From Sphingomonas beigongshangi (GTDB lineage: Bacteria; Pseudomonadota; Alphaproteobacteria; Sphingomonadales; Sphingomonadaceae), in contig NZ_JADHDT010000006.1 of assembly GCF_016820445.1 (NCBI RefSeq), forward strand, positions 186,001 to 250,000: a DNA stretch of 64,000 nt. Direction: 5' to 3'. How positions within the stretch are numbered: the stretch's first letter is position 1; each line of letters starts with the position of its first letter. The translations under genes and the position numbers were made by a program. The notes below the pieces were generated by a model that ran no database searches, had not been told where the DNA came from, and was given only the letters and a program-made list of their open reading frames with translations. Positions 8,745 to 23,548 of this stretch are shown here, one piece after another.

Positions 8745-9193
8745 ACGGCATATCCCTGAACAACGCGCTACGATATTCCGAGCGACACCTCGGCGCTACA
8801 GCGACTTGGTAAACAGCGTCTAAACAATGGTTCACAAATGCGATCGGTCGCGAGGCACCTCCGGCGCTCGATCGCGGGACGGCGACGCGGGCCGGCGTGG
8901 CGTCCATGGCGCGCCGCCGGGGCATTGCCCTCGCGCATCCGGATCAGAAGCCGGTCCGCAGCACGCGAAGCCATCGCTTCAGGCGCTGCCACCAGGTCTG
9001 CCGCTGCGGCGGCGCAGGCCGTCGTACGCCGCGGGGCCGCGATCTGGTCGATCTTCTCGCCATGCGCCGCCCTATAGTTCGCAAGGGTGGACGGAAGCTG
9101 AATTACATGGCCCCGGCACGGCAGAACGCCTTCGCTATGCGCCGGGCGGAAAACGACGTTTGCAGCTTTATCGGGAACCGCCGGAGCGGAAAT
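8745..9193. other. 449-nt stretch without a supported gene
   Basis: Frames here are Arg/Ala-rich, lack ribosome binding sites and resemble no family, so none is annotated. No strong hairpin, repeat or RNA gene is visible before the tRNA-Tyr 3' end. It could be degraded coding sequence. Confidence 0.5.
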
Positions 9194-9279
9194 TGGTGGA
9201 AGGGGCTGGATTCGAACCAGCGTACACTTGCGTGGGCAGATTTACAGTCTGCTGCCTTTAACCACTCGGCCACCCTTCC
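9194..9279 (-). tRNA. tRNA-Tyr (anticodon GTA), CCA encoded
   Basis: Read on the minus strand, acceptor GGAAGGG pairs with CCCTTCC, the anticodon arm reads GCAGACTGTAAATCTGC giving GTA, and a long variable arm (class II) precedes the T-arm GCTGGTTCGAATCCAGC. The length of 86 nt with CCA fits tRNA-Tyr. Confidence 0.95.
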
Positions 9280-9310
9280 GGGGTGTCCGCTTCCTCGAAG
9301 CGGAGGCGGC

Positions 9311-9339
9311 CTATTGGCGAAGCGAAACGCGCCTGTCAA
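9311..9339 (-). promoter_or_regulatory. Likely promoter of tRNA-Tyr
   Basis: On the minus strand a perfect TTGACA is followed after 17 nt by CAATAG, about 32 nt before the mature 5' end. The -10 element is a weak match, so the call depends mainly on the -35 box and the position. Confidence 0.45.
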
Positions 9340-9406
9340 CGGCCATGCTTGCATCCCCCGCCCCCCGACCGTAGCAACCGCAGATCACGCCGTTCTGGGG
9401 AAATTC

Positions 9407-11008
9407 ATGCGTCGCCTTCTGCTCGCCGTCTCCGTCGTTGCTCTTGCCGGGCCGGTCACCGCGCAGGATCGTGGGGCCACCGCCGCGATCATCGACCAGG
9501 GGACGAACCACAGCGAGGTCATGCCCATCGCCCAGCATCTGTCGGACGTCATCGGGCCGCGCCTGACCAATTCGCCCGGCATGCGCCGCGCGGAGGAATG
9601 GACGCAGGGCAAGTTCCGCGAATGGGGGCTCAGGAACGTCCACAAGGAGGGCTTCGCCTTCGGCCGCGGCTGGTCGATCGAGCGTGCGAGCGTCCGGATG
9701 CTGACGCCGCGCGTCGTCCAGCTTACCGCTATTCCCGTGGCATGGACGCCGGGTACCAACGGCACGATCACCGCGCCGGTCGTCGTCGCGCCGATCGCGC
9801 GAGAGTCCGACTTCGCGAAATTCCGCGGAAAGCTGGCCGGCAAGATCGTCATGGTCACCCTGCCCCGTGCGGCCGGCGACGCCACCGAGCCGCCGTTCAG
9901 ACGTCTGTCGGGCGAGGATATCGGCAAGCTCGACCAGTTCCAGCAGCCGAGCTACGATCCCGCCGCGACCGACCGGCGGCTGAAGCGCCTCGACTTCACC
10001 AAGAAGCTCGACGCCTTCCTGAAGGGCGAAGGCGCGGTCGCCATCGCCACCATGTCGTATCGCGACGGAAAGCTCGTGTCGGGTGAGGGCTATCTGTTCG
10101 GCACGGGGGAAACCGCGTCGCTGCCGAGCGTACAGCTCGCGCAGGAGGATTATCTGCGCCTCGCTCGCCTCGCCCGGACTGGCCCGGCTCCGACGCTGGA
10201 GATCGCCAGCGACGTGCGTTTCGACGACTCCGATCCCCAGGCGTACAACGTCTTCGCCGAGATTCCCGGCACCGATCCCAAGGCGGGCTATGTCATGGCC
10301 GGCGCGCATCTCGACAGCTGGGTGGCCGGCGACGGATCCGCGGACAATGGCGCGGGCACTGCCGAGGTGATGGAGGCGGCGCGCATCCTCGCGGCGAGCG
10401 GCGTCCGACCGAAGCGCACGATCCGCTTCGCGCTCTGGGCGGGCGAGGAGCAGGGCCTGCTGGGTTCGATGGCCTATGTGCAGGCGCATCTGGCCCGCCG
10501 TGGCGCGCCCGGCGAAGCGATGCCGGGCGGTATGAAGGGCTTCTACGGCTTTTCCGATCGCTGGCCGATCACACCGCTGCCCGGCTACAACGACCTCGCG
10601 GCCTATTTCAACATCGACAACGGGTCGGGCAAGCTGCGCGGCCTGTATGCGGAGAACAATCCGGCGGTGGTTCCAATCTTCCGCGAATGGCTCGCCCCCT
10701 TTGCCTCGATGGGCGCGGGCAACGTCGTCGCACGGCAGACGGGCGGGACCGACCACGTGTTCATGCAGCAGGTCGGCGTCCCCGGTTTCCAGTTCATCCA
10801 GGACCCGCTCGATTACGGCAGCCGGGTCCACCACAGCTCGATCGATACGTTCGACCACCTGAAGGCGGAGGACATGCGCCAGGGATCGATCGTGCTCGCT
10901 GGCGTCTTGCTCTCCGCCGCCAATGCGGACAAGGCGCTGCCACGCCCGCCGCTGCCGACCAGGCCGGTGGCGACCGATCCCTTTGCCTATAGTGACGATG
11001 ATGACTGA
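9407..11008 (+). CDS. M28 family aminopeptidase, exported
   Basis: A 533-residue peptidase with signal peptide MRRLLLAVSVVALAGPVTAQ. A protease-associated-type region lies at about residues 130-230, followed by the di-zinc M28 catalytic core: 'AGAHLDSW' (His-x-Asp), 'GSADNGAG', 'GEEQG' (Glu pair) and a C-terminal 'RVHHSSIDTFDHL' His. M28 enzymes remove N-terminal residues from peptides; this one should act in the periplasm or outside. Start at 9407 is set by the signal peptide and by TGGGGA upstream; longer frames run into tRNA-Tyr. The rlmB gene follows 36 nt later on the same strand. Confidence 0.9.
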   Translation: MRRLLLAVSVVALAGPVTAQDRGATAAIIDQGTNHSEVMPIAQHLSDVIGPRLTNSPGMRRAEEWTQGKFREWGLRNVHKEGFAFGRGWSIERASVRMLTPRVVQLTAIPVAWTPGTNGTITAPVVVAPIARESDFAKFRGKLAGKIVMVTLPRAAGDATEPPFRRLSGEDIGKLDQFQQPSYDPAATDRRLKRLDFTKKLDAFLKGEGAVAIATMSYRDGKLVSGEGYLFGTGETASLPSVQLAQEDYLRLARLARTGPAPTLEIASDVRFDDSDPQAYNVFAEIPGTDPKAGYVMAGAHLDSWVAGDGSADNGAGTAEVMEAARILAASGVRPKRTIRFALWAGEEQGLLGSMAYVQAHLARRGAPGEAMPGGMKGFYGFSDRWPITPLPGYNDLAAYFNIDNGSGKLRGLYAENNPAVVPIFREWLAPFASMGAGNVVARQTGGTDHVFMQQVGVPGFQFIQDPLDYGSRVHHSSIDTFDHLKAEDMRQGSIVLAGVLLSAANADKALPRPPLPTRPVATDPFAYSDDDD

Positions 11009-11044
11009 TCCGTTTGCTCAAATCTCTCGCCGGAGCGCCCGCTG

Positions 11045-11788
11045 ATGGCGCGCCGGGGCCATCGCCCGTCGACGGGCACCGCCAACCGCCCCCGTTTCTG
11101 GGGCCGGCATGCGGTGACCGCCGCGCTCGCCAACCCCAACCGTGTCGTCCGCAAGGTCTGGGGCACGCGCGAGGCGCTCGCCGCGCTCGACCTGCCGCCG
11201 GTGTTGCCGGTGACCTTCGCGGACGTCGCCGATCTCGGCAGGCTCGTTCCCGCCGACGCGCCGCACCAGGGGCTCGTCGCAGAGGTCGAGCCGCTCGAGG
11301 ACATGTGGCTCGGCGACCTGCTGATCGAGGGACAGGACGACCGGCGCCCGCTCGTCGTGCTCGATCAGGTCACCGACCCGCACAACGTCGGCGCGATCCT
11401 GCGTTCGGCGGCGGCGTTCGACGCGCTCGGCATCGTCACGCAGGACCGCCACGCGCCGCCGGAAAGCGGCACCGTCGCCCGATCGGCATCGGGTGCGCTC
11501 GAGACGGTGCCCTGGGTGCGCGTCGTCAATTTGGCCCGCGCGCTGGAGGAGATCGCGGAGGCCGGCTTCTGGCGGATCGGCCTGACCGGCCATGCCAGTC
11601 AGACGCTGGCGCAGGCGATGGGTGACCAGCGCATCTGCATCGTGCTGGGTGCCGAGGGCGAAGGCATGCGCCAGAACACCGAGGCGCATTGCGACGAGCT
11701 CGCCAAGCTGCCGATCAGCCACAAGGTCGAGAGCCTGAACGTCTCCAACGCCGCGGCGATCGCGCTCTACGCGGTGGCGGCGCGGTAA
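11045..11788 (+). CDS. rlmB: 23S rRNA (guanosine-2'-O-)-methyltransferase RlmB, TrmH family
   Basis: A 247-residue SPOUT methyltransferase. The N-terminal substrate-binding part ('FWGRHAVTAALANPNR') is followed by the catalytic knot with motif 1 'LDQVTDPHNVGAILRSAAAF', motif 2 'IVLGAEGEGMRQ' and motif 3 'LNVSNAAAIALYA'. RlmB methylates G2251 of 23S rRNA in the peptidyl-transferase region (family knowledge). A basic N-terminal segment precedes it. The gene ends at a GC-rich hairpin shared with the convergent ferredoxin gene. Confidence 0.92.
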   Translation: MARRGHRPSTGTANRPRFWGRHAVTAALANPNRVVRKVWGTREALAALDLPPVLPVTFADVADLGRLVPADAPHQGLVAEVEPLEDMWLGDLLIEGQDDRRPLVVLDQVTDPHNVGAILRSAAAFDALGIVTQDRHAPPESGTVARSASGALETVPWVRVVNLARALEEIAEAGFWRIGLTGHASQTLAQAMGDQRICIVLGAEGEGMRQNTEAHCDELAKLPISHKVESLNVSNAAAIALYAVAAR

Positions 11789-11793
11789 GGCAC

Positions 11794-11820
11794 GCCCCCG
11801 TCCCGCATACGGGAGGGGGC
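11794..11820. terminator. Bidirectional hairpin between rlmB and ferredoxin genes
   Basis: A GCCCCCGTCCCG arm pairs with CGGGAGGGGGC with one bulged base, across a CATA loop. It lies between two convergent stop codons. Confidence 0.6.
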
Positions 11821-11829
11821 GCGCCGGGC

Positions 11830-12147
11830 TTATTCGTCCGCGCCGATCGTGACGCGCATCCCGTCCAGTGCCTCGCCGAAGGGCAATTGGCAGGACAGCC
11901 GGCTGGTCTCGTCGCGGTCGTCGACCGAGTCGAGCAGGTCGTTCTCGTCCTCGCTCATCGGCGGCAGCTTGTCTGCAAACGCAGGGTCGACATGGACGTG
12001 GCAGGTCGCGCACGAACAGCAACCACCGCACAGGGCCAGAATCTCGTCGATGCCGCCGTCGCGGATCACCTCCATGACCGACAGACCGTCTTCGCCATTG
12101 ATTGCGCGTTCTTCCCCCGATCGCGTGACGACGATAAGCTTGGCCAT
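11830..12147 (-). CDS. 2Fe-2S ferredoxin, adrenodoxin type
   Basis: A 105-residue ferredoxin. The cluster ligands follow the vertebrate/adrenodoxin pattern C40-x5-C46-x2-C49 with a fourth cysteine at C86 ('RLSCQLP'). Two additional cysteines (C43, C44) fall inside the first loop. Such ferredoxins carry electrons to cytochromes P450, ring hydroxylases or Fe-S assembly. There is no obvious redox partner next to it, so the client is unknown. Single gene, convergent with rlmB and divergent from the DNA glycosylase. Confidence 0.9.
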   Translation of the reverse strand: MAKLIVVTRSGEERAINGEDGLSVMEVIRDGGIDEILALCGGCCSCATCHVHVDPAFADKLPPMSEDENDLLDSVDDRDETSRLSCQLPFGEALDGMRVTIGADE

Positions 12148-12204
12148 GATCTTCTCCAGAAACCGTGCCCGCGCCCTAGCCGTGGCCGACGCCCCGGATC
12201 AAGC

Positions 12205-12837
12205 ATGGGGCTGAGCGAGGCACAATTGCGCGCCGGCCTCGACGCGCTCGCCGGCGTCGAACCCGCCTTCGCCGCCGGTCTCGCGCGTGTCGGCTATCCG
12301 GCGCCGCGGATCCGCGCACGTGGTTACGACACGCTGCTCCGTACCATCATCGGCCAGCAGGTGAGCGTGCAGTCCGCCAATGCGGTCTATCGCAAGCTGG
12401 CGGCGCTGGTCGGCAATCCCAGCGACCCGCACACGATCCTCGCGGCGAGCGACGAGACGCTGCGGGCCGCCGGCCTGTCGCGGCAGAAGGCATCCTATGC
12501 CCGCAGCCTCGCGGAGGAGGTCACGAGCGGGCGGCTCGATCTCGACAACCTTCCCGCCGACGACGAGGAGGCGATCGCGCAACTGGTGCGCGTCAAGGGT
12601 ATCGGACGCTGGTCGGCGGAAATCTATCTGCTGTTCGCGGAGGGTCGACCGGATATCTGGCCCGCCGGCGACCTGGCGGTTCAGATCGAGGTCGGCCGCC
12701 TGCTCGGGCACGAAGCGCGCCCGTCGGAGAAGCGGGTCCGCGAGCTGGCGGAGGCATGGCGCCCGCACCGCGGCGCCTTGGCGATCTTCACCTGGCACCA
12801 TTATGGCGCGGGACCGGACGACAAGGCGCCGGTCTGA
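12205..12837 (+). CDS. DNA-3-methyladenine glycosylase II, AlkA-type HhH-GPD
   Basis: A 210-residue base-excision repair enzyme. 'IIGQQVSVQSANAVYRKL' begins the HhH-GPD fold, the helix-hairpin-helix is 'LVRVKGIGRWSAEIYLLF', and the catalytic aspartate is in 'PAGDLAVQ'. These enzymes excise alkylated purines from DNA. It lacks the N-terminal E. coli AlkA domain, like many short bacterial relatives. Start at the ATG at 12205 has only a weak GGA upstream; longer frames overlap the ferredoxin gene on the other strand and are unlikely. Confidence 0.85.
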   Translation: MGLSEAQLRAGLDALAGVEPAFAAGLARVGYPAPRIRARGYDTLLRTIIGQQVSVQSANAVYRKLAALVGNPSDPHTILAASDETLRAAGLSRQKASYARSLAEEVTSGRLDLDNLPADDEEAIAQLVRVKGIGRWSAEIYLLFAEGRPDIWPAGDLAVQIEVGRLLGHEARPSEKRVRELAEAWRPHRGALAIFTWHHYGAGPDDKAPV

Positions 12838-12999
12838 GGCGTGGCCCCGCGCGGCATGGCCGCAACGACGAAGGCATCCGCGGCACGGCGTCGACCCGGC
12901 CAGGTCCGATCACACGCCGCTCCTGCCTTTTGGTTCCGCGTGCCGCGAAAAAACATTCCCTTTGCCCGTGAGCGGCGCATCGGCCACATCTCCGGGCCG

Positions 13000-14298
13000 A
13001 TGCCCCCCGCTTCCACTCCCTCGCTGATCGGCAGCCATCGCAGCGTCGCGCTGCCCGTCGGCGGGACGAAGGGGCGCAGGCTGGCGGCATTCCTGGGGCC
13101 GGGATTCCTCGTCGCGGTCGGCTACATGGACCCGGGCAACTGGGCGACGGACATCGCCGGCGGTTCGGCGTTCGGTTACACGTTGCTGTCGGTCATCCTG
13201 CTGTCGAACCTGATGGCGATGGTGCTGCAGGCGCTGTCGGCGCGGTTGGGCATTGCGGCGGGACTGGACCTCGCCCAGGCGTGCCGCGCGCATTACAGTC
13301 GCCCCGTGGCCATCGCGCTCTGGGCGCTGGCCGAGGTGGCGATCGTCGCCTGCGACCTGGCGGAGGTGCTGGGCACGGCGATCGCGCTCAAACTGCTGTT
13401 CGGCGTGCCTCTGGTCTGGGGCGTGCTGGTCACCGCGCTCGACGTGTTCCTGATCCTGGCGCTGCAACGGTACGGCTTCCGTAAGATAGAAGCGTTCATC
13501 GTCGCGCTGCTGCTGATCATCGCGGGCTGCTTCGCCTTCGAACTGTTCCACGCGCGGCCGGACGTCAGGGGTTTGCTGGCCGGACTGGTACCGACGCCGG
13601 GTATCGTCACCGACCCGTCCAAACTGTATCTGGCGATCGGCATCCTCGGCGCGACGGTGATGCCGCACAATCTGTACCTCCACTCCTCCATCGTCCAGAC
13701 ACGGGCCTTCGCGCACGACGACGCGGGCAAGACGGAGGCGGTGCGGCTGGCGACGATCGACAGCACGCTGGCGCTCGGGCTCGCCTTCTTCATCAACGCC
13801 GCGATCCTGATCCTCGCGGCCGCGGTGTTCCACGCCTCGGGCCGCACGGGTGTCGCCGATATCGACGAGGCCTATCGCCTGCTCGCGCCGACCATGGGGG
13901 TTGGCGCGGCGAGCATCGTCTTCGGCGTCGCCCTGCTCGCCTCGGGGCAGAATTCGACCGTTACCGGGACGCTCGCCGGCCAGATCGTCATGGAGGGGTT
14001 CCTCGACATTCGCCTGCCGGTCTGGCTGCGGCGACTGGTGACGCGGCTTCTCGCCATCGTGCCTGCCGTGCTCGTGGTGGGCGCGATGGGCGATGGCGGC
14101 GCGACGCGGCTGCTCGTCCTCAGCCAGGTTATCCTCAGCCTGCAACTGCCGTTCGCGGTGATCCCGCTTGTCGCCTTCACGGGCCGGGCCTCGCTCATGG
14201 GACGCTTCGCCAGCCCGGCGTGGCTCCGGGCGCTCGCCTGGATCATCGCAACGGTCATCGTCGTCCTCAATCTTACTTTATTGTGGGGCATGTTTTGA
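13000..14298 (+). CDS. mntH: Nramp-family divalent metal transporter (MntH)
   Basis: A 432-residue inner-membrane protein with about 11 hydrophobic segments. The Nramp signatures are present: '[15 protein letters not shown]' in TM1 (the DPGN metal-binding motif) and '[10 protein letters not shown]' in TM6 (MPH motif). It should import Mn(II)/Fe(II) with protons. The start at MPPASTP is preferred because the longer frame adds an Arg-rich 53-residue tail foreign to the family. I saw no manganese riboswitch in the upstream spacer. The glycogen operon follows on the same strand after 82 nt. Confidence 0.9.
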   Translation: MPPASTPSLIGSHRSVALPVGGTKGRRLAAFLGPGFLVAVGYMDPGNWATDIAGGSAFGYTLLSVILLSNLMAMVLQALSARLGIAAGLDLAQACRAHYSRPVAIALWALAEVAIVACDLAEVLGTAIALKLLFGVPLVWGVLVTALDVFLILALQRYGFRKIEAFIVALLLIIAGCFAFELFHARPDVRGLLAGLVPTPGIVTDPSKLYLAIGILGATVMPHNLYLHSSIVQTRAFAHDDAGKTEAVRLATIDSTLALGLAFFINAAILILAAAVFHASGRTGVADIDEAYRLLAPTMGVGAASIVFGVALLASGQNSTVTGTLAGQIVMEGFLDIRLPVWLRRLVTRLLAIVPAVLVVGAMGDGGATRLLVLSQVILSLQLPFAVIPLVAFTGRASLMGRFASPAWLRALAWIIATVIVVLNLTLLWGMF

Positions 14299-14319
14299 TC
14301 CGCACCGACGCTTTTGCGG

Positions 14320-14349
14320 TGACAGACGGGCCGTTCACCCCTCTAGTAT
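14320..14349 (+). promoter_or_regulatory. Candidate promoter of the glycogen operon
   Basis: TGACAG and TAGTAT are separated by 18 nt and lie about 30 nt before the glgP start, in the only sizeable spacer before the operon. Assigned by eye on consensus similarity. Confidence 0.35.
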
Positions 14350-14380
14350 ACGGCCTGGCATTCAGCAGCATGGGTTTGTC

Positions 14381-16812
<2,432 letters not shown>

Positions 16813-16816
<4 letters not shown>

Positions 16817-18978
16817 AGCCGCCGCGCGCCGCGATCGACGCTCTGGTCGAGGGTCGCCACGACGACCCCTTCTCGCTGCTCGGTGTATTCGCCGGACCGC
16901 AGGGGAGCTTCGCGCGCGCGCTGGTACCCGGGGCAGAGACTCTCGAGGCGCATGATCTCGCCGGCCACGCGCTCGGCATGCTCGAGCGGGTCGACGATCG
17001 CGGGCTTTTCGAAGGCTCCCTACCCGGCGATCCGCAGCCTTTGCGCTACAAGGCGCAGGGCTATGGCGCCGAATGGTGGCTGACCGACCCCTATAGCTTC
17101 GGCCCCGTGCTCGGCCCCACCGACGATTATCTGATGGCGGAGGGCACGCACCTGCGCCTGTGGGACAAGGTCGGCGCCCACTGGATCGAGCATGAGGGCG
17201 CGCGCGGCACGCACTTCGCGGTCTGGGCGCCCAACGCACGACGTGTATCGGTGGTCGGCGACTTCAACGACTGGAACGGCGCGCGCCACGTCATGCGGCG
17301 GCGCGGCGCGGTCGGGGTTTGGGAAATCTTCCTGCCCGACATCGGCCCTGGACGCGCCTACAAGTTCGAGATCGTCGCCGCGGACGGATCGCCGCAGCCA
17401 TTGAAGGCCGACCCCTTTGCCTTTGCCGCGGAACTGCGGCCGAAGACGGCATCGATCACCACCGCGCCGCCGACGCATGTCTGGCACGATGCGGCGCACC
17501 GCGAAGCCTGGACAAAAGTCGACCCGCGTCGCGCGCCCATCAGCATCTACGAGGTCCATGCCGGCTCATGGGATCGGGACAACAACGGCTGGTATCTTAG
17601 CTGGGACGCGCTCGCCGATCGCCTGATCCCTTATGTCGTCGACCTGGGCTTCACGCACATCGAGTTCCTGCCGGTCAGCGAACATCCCTACGACCCGTCC
17701 TGGGGCTATCAGACGACCGGTCTCTACGCCCCCTCTGCCCGCTTCGGCGATCATGAGGGCTTCGCCCGCTTCGTCGACGGTGCGCACCAGGCCGGCGTCG
17801 GCGTGATCCTGGACTGGGTGCCGGCGCATTTTCCGACCGATGCCCACGGGCTCGATCACTTCGACGGAACCGCGCTCTACGAGCACGAGGATCCGCGGCT
17901 GGGCTTCCACCCCGACTGGAACACCGCAATCTACAATTTCGGGCGGCGCGAGGTCGAGGCGTTCCTCGTCAACAATGCGCTGTTCTGGGCGGAGCGTTAT
18001 CATATCGACGGGCTTCGCGTCGACGCGGTCGCCTCGATGCTGTACCGCGACTACAGCCGCAAGCAGGGCGAGTGGATTCCCAATGCCGAGGGTGGTCGCG
18101 AGAACTGGGAGGCGGTCGACTTCCTGCGCGCGATGAACCGCGCGATCTACCGCGAGCATCCCGGCATCTTCACCGTCGCCGAGGAGTCCACGAGTTGGCC
18201 AGGCGTCTCCGCGCCCGCGCTCGACGAGGCCAGCCGCAGCAACCTAGGCTTCGGGTTCAAGTGGAACATGGGCTGGATGCACGACACGCTCCAGTATTTC
18301 GCGCGCGAGCCGATCCATCGGCGCCATCACCATGGCGAGATCAACTTCGGGCTCGTCTACGCCTTCAGCGAGAATTTCGTTCTCCCCCTCAGTCATGACG
18401 AGGTCGTGCACGGCAAGGGCACGCTGCTGGAAAAGATGCCCGGCGACGACTGGCAGAAGTTCGCCAACCTGCGCAGCCTCTATGCCTTCATGTGGGGCTA
18501 TCCGGGCAAGAAGCTGCTGTTCATGGGGCAGGAGTTCGCGCAGAGGCGCGAATGGAGCGAAGATCGCGCGCTCGACTGGGGGCTGCGCTGCGCCCATTCG
18601 CACGAAGGCGTGCGCAAGCTGGTCCGCGACTTGAATCGCGTCTACCGCAACACGCCTGCGCTTCACGCGCGCGACTGCGAACAGGACGGCTTTGCATGGC
18701 TGATCGCCGACGATGCCGCGAATTCCGTCTTCGCCTGGCTGCGCAAGGCACCGGATGCGAAGCCGGTCGCGGTGATCGCCAACCTGACCCCCGTCGCGCG
18801 CGCGCCCTATCGCGTCCCGCTGCCGCACGACGGGCGCTGGCGCGAGATCATCAATTCCGACGCACAGGATTATTGGGGCTCGGGCCTGGGCAACCTAGGC
18901 GGGGTCGAGGCGAAGGACGGCGCCGCCTGGGTGACGCTCCCGCCGCTCGCCACGGTGATGCTGGAATTCGAAGGCTGA
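16813..18978 (+). CDS. glgB: 1,4-alpha-glucan branching enzyme
   Basis: A 721-residue GH13 enzyme that creates alpha-1,6 branches in glycogen. An N-terminal carbohydrate-binding region precedes a CBM48-like domain (about 125-220, 'THFAVWAPNARRVSVVGDFN') and the catalytic barrel with 'GVGVILDWVPAHF', 'DGLRVDAVASMLYRDY' (catalytic Asp), 'EEST' (Glu) and 'LPLSHDEVVHG'. All four GH13 motifs are intact. It starts with GTG overlapping the glgP stop, so the two are translationally coupled; glgC follows 30 nt later. Confidence 0.95.
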
Positions 18979-19008
18979 TACAATGACAAGGATGATGGAG
19001 AGGGGCCG

Positions 19009-20274
19009 ATGGTAGACCGCATAGGACGCCACCCGCTGTCGCGCGACGCGATGGCTTATGTGCTTGCCGGCGGACGCGGCAGCCGGCTGATGGAACTGAC
19101 CGACACGCGTGCCAAGCCTGCCGTCTACTTCGGCGGCAAGAGCCGGATCATCGACTTCGCGCTGTCGAACGCGATCAATTCGGGCATTCGCCGGATCGGC
19201 GTCGCGACGCAGTACAAGGCACATTCCCTGATCCGCCATCTTCAGCGCGGCTGGAACTTCCTGCGCGACGAACGCAACGAAAGCTTCGACATCCTGCCCG
19301 CCAGCCAGCGCGTGTCGGAATTCCAATGGTATGAGGGCACGGCCGACGCCGTCTTCCAGAACATCGACATCATCGAGAGTTACGGTCCCGAGTTCATGGT
19401 GATCCTGGCCGGGGATCATATCTACAAGATGGACTATGAAATCATGCTTCAGCAGCATTGCGACAGTGGCGCCGACGTCACCGTCGCCTGCATGGAGGTG
19501 CCGCGGATGGAGGCGCGGGCGTTCGGCGTGATGCACGTCGACGAGACCGACCGGATCATCGATTTCGTCGAGAAGCCCGCCGACCCGCCGTCGATCCCCG
19601 GCCAGCCCGACGTCGCGCTCGCCAGCCTGGGCATCTACGTCTTCGCGACCAAGTTCCTGTTCGAGGAACTGCGCCGCGACGCGGACACGCCTGGGTCCAG
19701 CCGCGATTTCGGCAAGGACATCATCCCCTACCTCGTCCAGCACGGCAAGGCACAGGCGCACCGCTTTTCCGCCAGCTGCGTGCGGTCGAGCGAGGAACCG
19801 GCAGCCTATTGGCGCGATGTCGGTACGGTCGATGCCTATTGGGAGGCGAATATCGACCTGACCGACGTCATCCCGCAGCTCGACCTGTATGACAAGGAAT
19901 GGCCCCTGTGGACCTATTCCGAGATCACCCCGCCGGCGAAGTTTGTCCATGATCTCGACGGGCGGCGCGGGTCTGCGGTGTCCAGCCTCGTATCGGGCAA
20001 TTGCATCGTTTCGGGATCGACGATCCATCGCAGCCTGCTGTCGACCGGCGTGCGGGCACACAGCTTCTCGATGCTCGATGAGGCCGTCGTACTCCCCTAT
20101 TGCCATATCGGCCGCGGCGCGCGGCTCAAGAAGGTGGTGCTCGATCGCGGCGTCATCATCCCCGACAATCTCGTCGTCGGCGAGGATCCGGTGAGCGACG
20201 GGCACCGCTTCCGCCGCACCGACAAGGGGGTATGTCTGATCACCCAGCCGATGATCGACCGGTTGAAATCGTGA
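19009..20274 (+). CDS. glgC: Glucose-1-phosphate adenylyltransferase (ADP-glucose pyrophosphorylase)
   Basis: 421 residues. It makes ADP-glucose from ATP and glucose 1-phosphate, the committed step of glycogen synthesis. Motifs are '[17 protein letters not shown]' for nucleotide binding, '[17 protein letters not shown]', the 'EWYEGTAD'-like '[14 protein letters not shown]', '[13 protein letters not shown]' for the catalytic Asp, and 'FVEKP' for glucose-1-P binding. A left-handed beta-helix tail follows. GAGAGG precedes the ATG. Its position between glgB and glgA fits a single biosynthetic and degradative operon. Confidence 0.95.
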   Translation: MVDRIGRHPLSRDAMAYVLAGGRGSRLMELTDTRAKPAVYFGGKSRIIDFALSNAINSGIRRIGVATQYKAHSLIRHLQRGWNFLRDERNESFDILPASQRVSEFQWYEGTADAVFQNIDIIESYGPEFMVILAGDHIYKMDYEIMLQQHCDSGADVTVACMEVPRMEARAFGVMHVDETDRIIDFVEKPADPPSIPGQPDVALASLGIYVFATKFLFEELRRDADTPGSSRDFGKDIIPYLVQHGKAQAHRFSASCVRSSEEPAAYWRDVGTVDAYWEANIDLTDVIPQLDLYDKEWPLWTYSEITPPAKFVHDLDGRRGSAVSSLVSGNCIVSGSTIHRSLLSTGVRAHSFSMLDEAVVLPYCHIGRGARLKKVVLDRGVIIPDNLVVGEDPVSDGHRFRRTDKGVCLITQPMIDRLKS

Positions 20275-20365
20275 TCGATCCGGCTTGCAGCGCGTCCGCG
20301 GCGGAGGCTTTCCTGCCCGTTTCCTGGCCTGGGCCTGGGAACGGCGGCTTTTCGCGGGCAATCTG

Positions 20366-23382
<3,017 letters not shown>

Positions 23383-23548
23383 GCCGCGCCGCTCCTGCCT
23401 GCTGACGGTCGCCCATGGCCTTGCACGAACCCGACGGCTCGCGCATCCCGCGTCGACGAGGGTCGGCTCCAGCGCGGTTCCGAAGCCGCCCGCTCGTGAT
23501 GGGGCGCTCGACAACCGGGCGCGGCAGCTGGACCTGTTGGTGACGGAC

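Noticed and set aside
8768..9077. Two Arg/Ala-rich short frames, one on each strand, in the gap before tRNA-Tyr
   Set aside because: No ribosome binding site, skewed composition and no similarity to known families.
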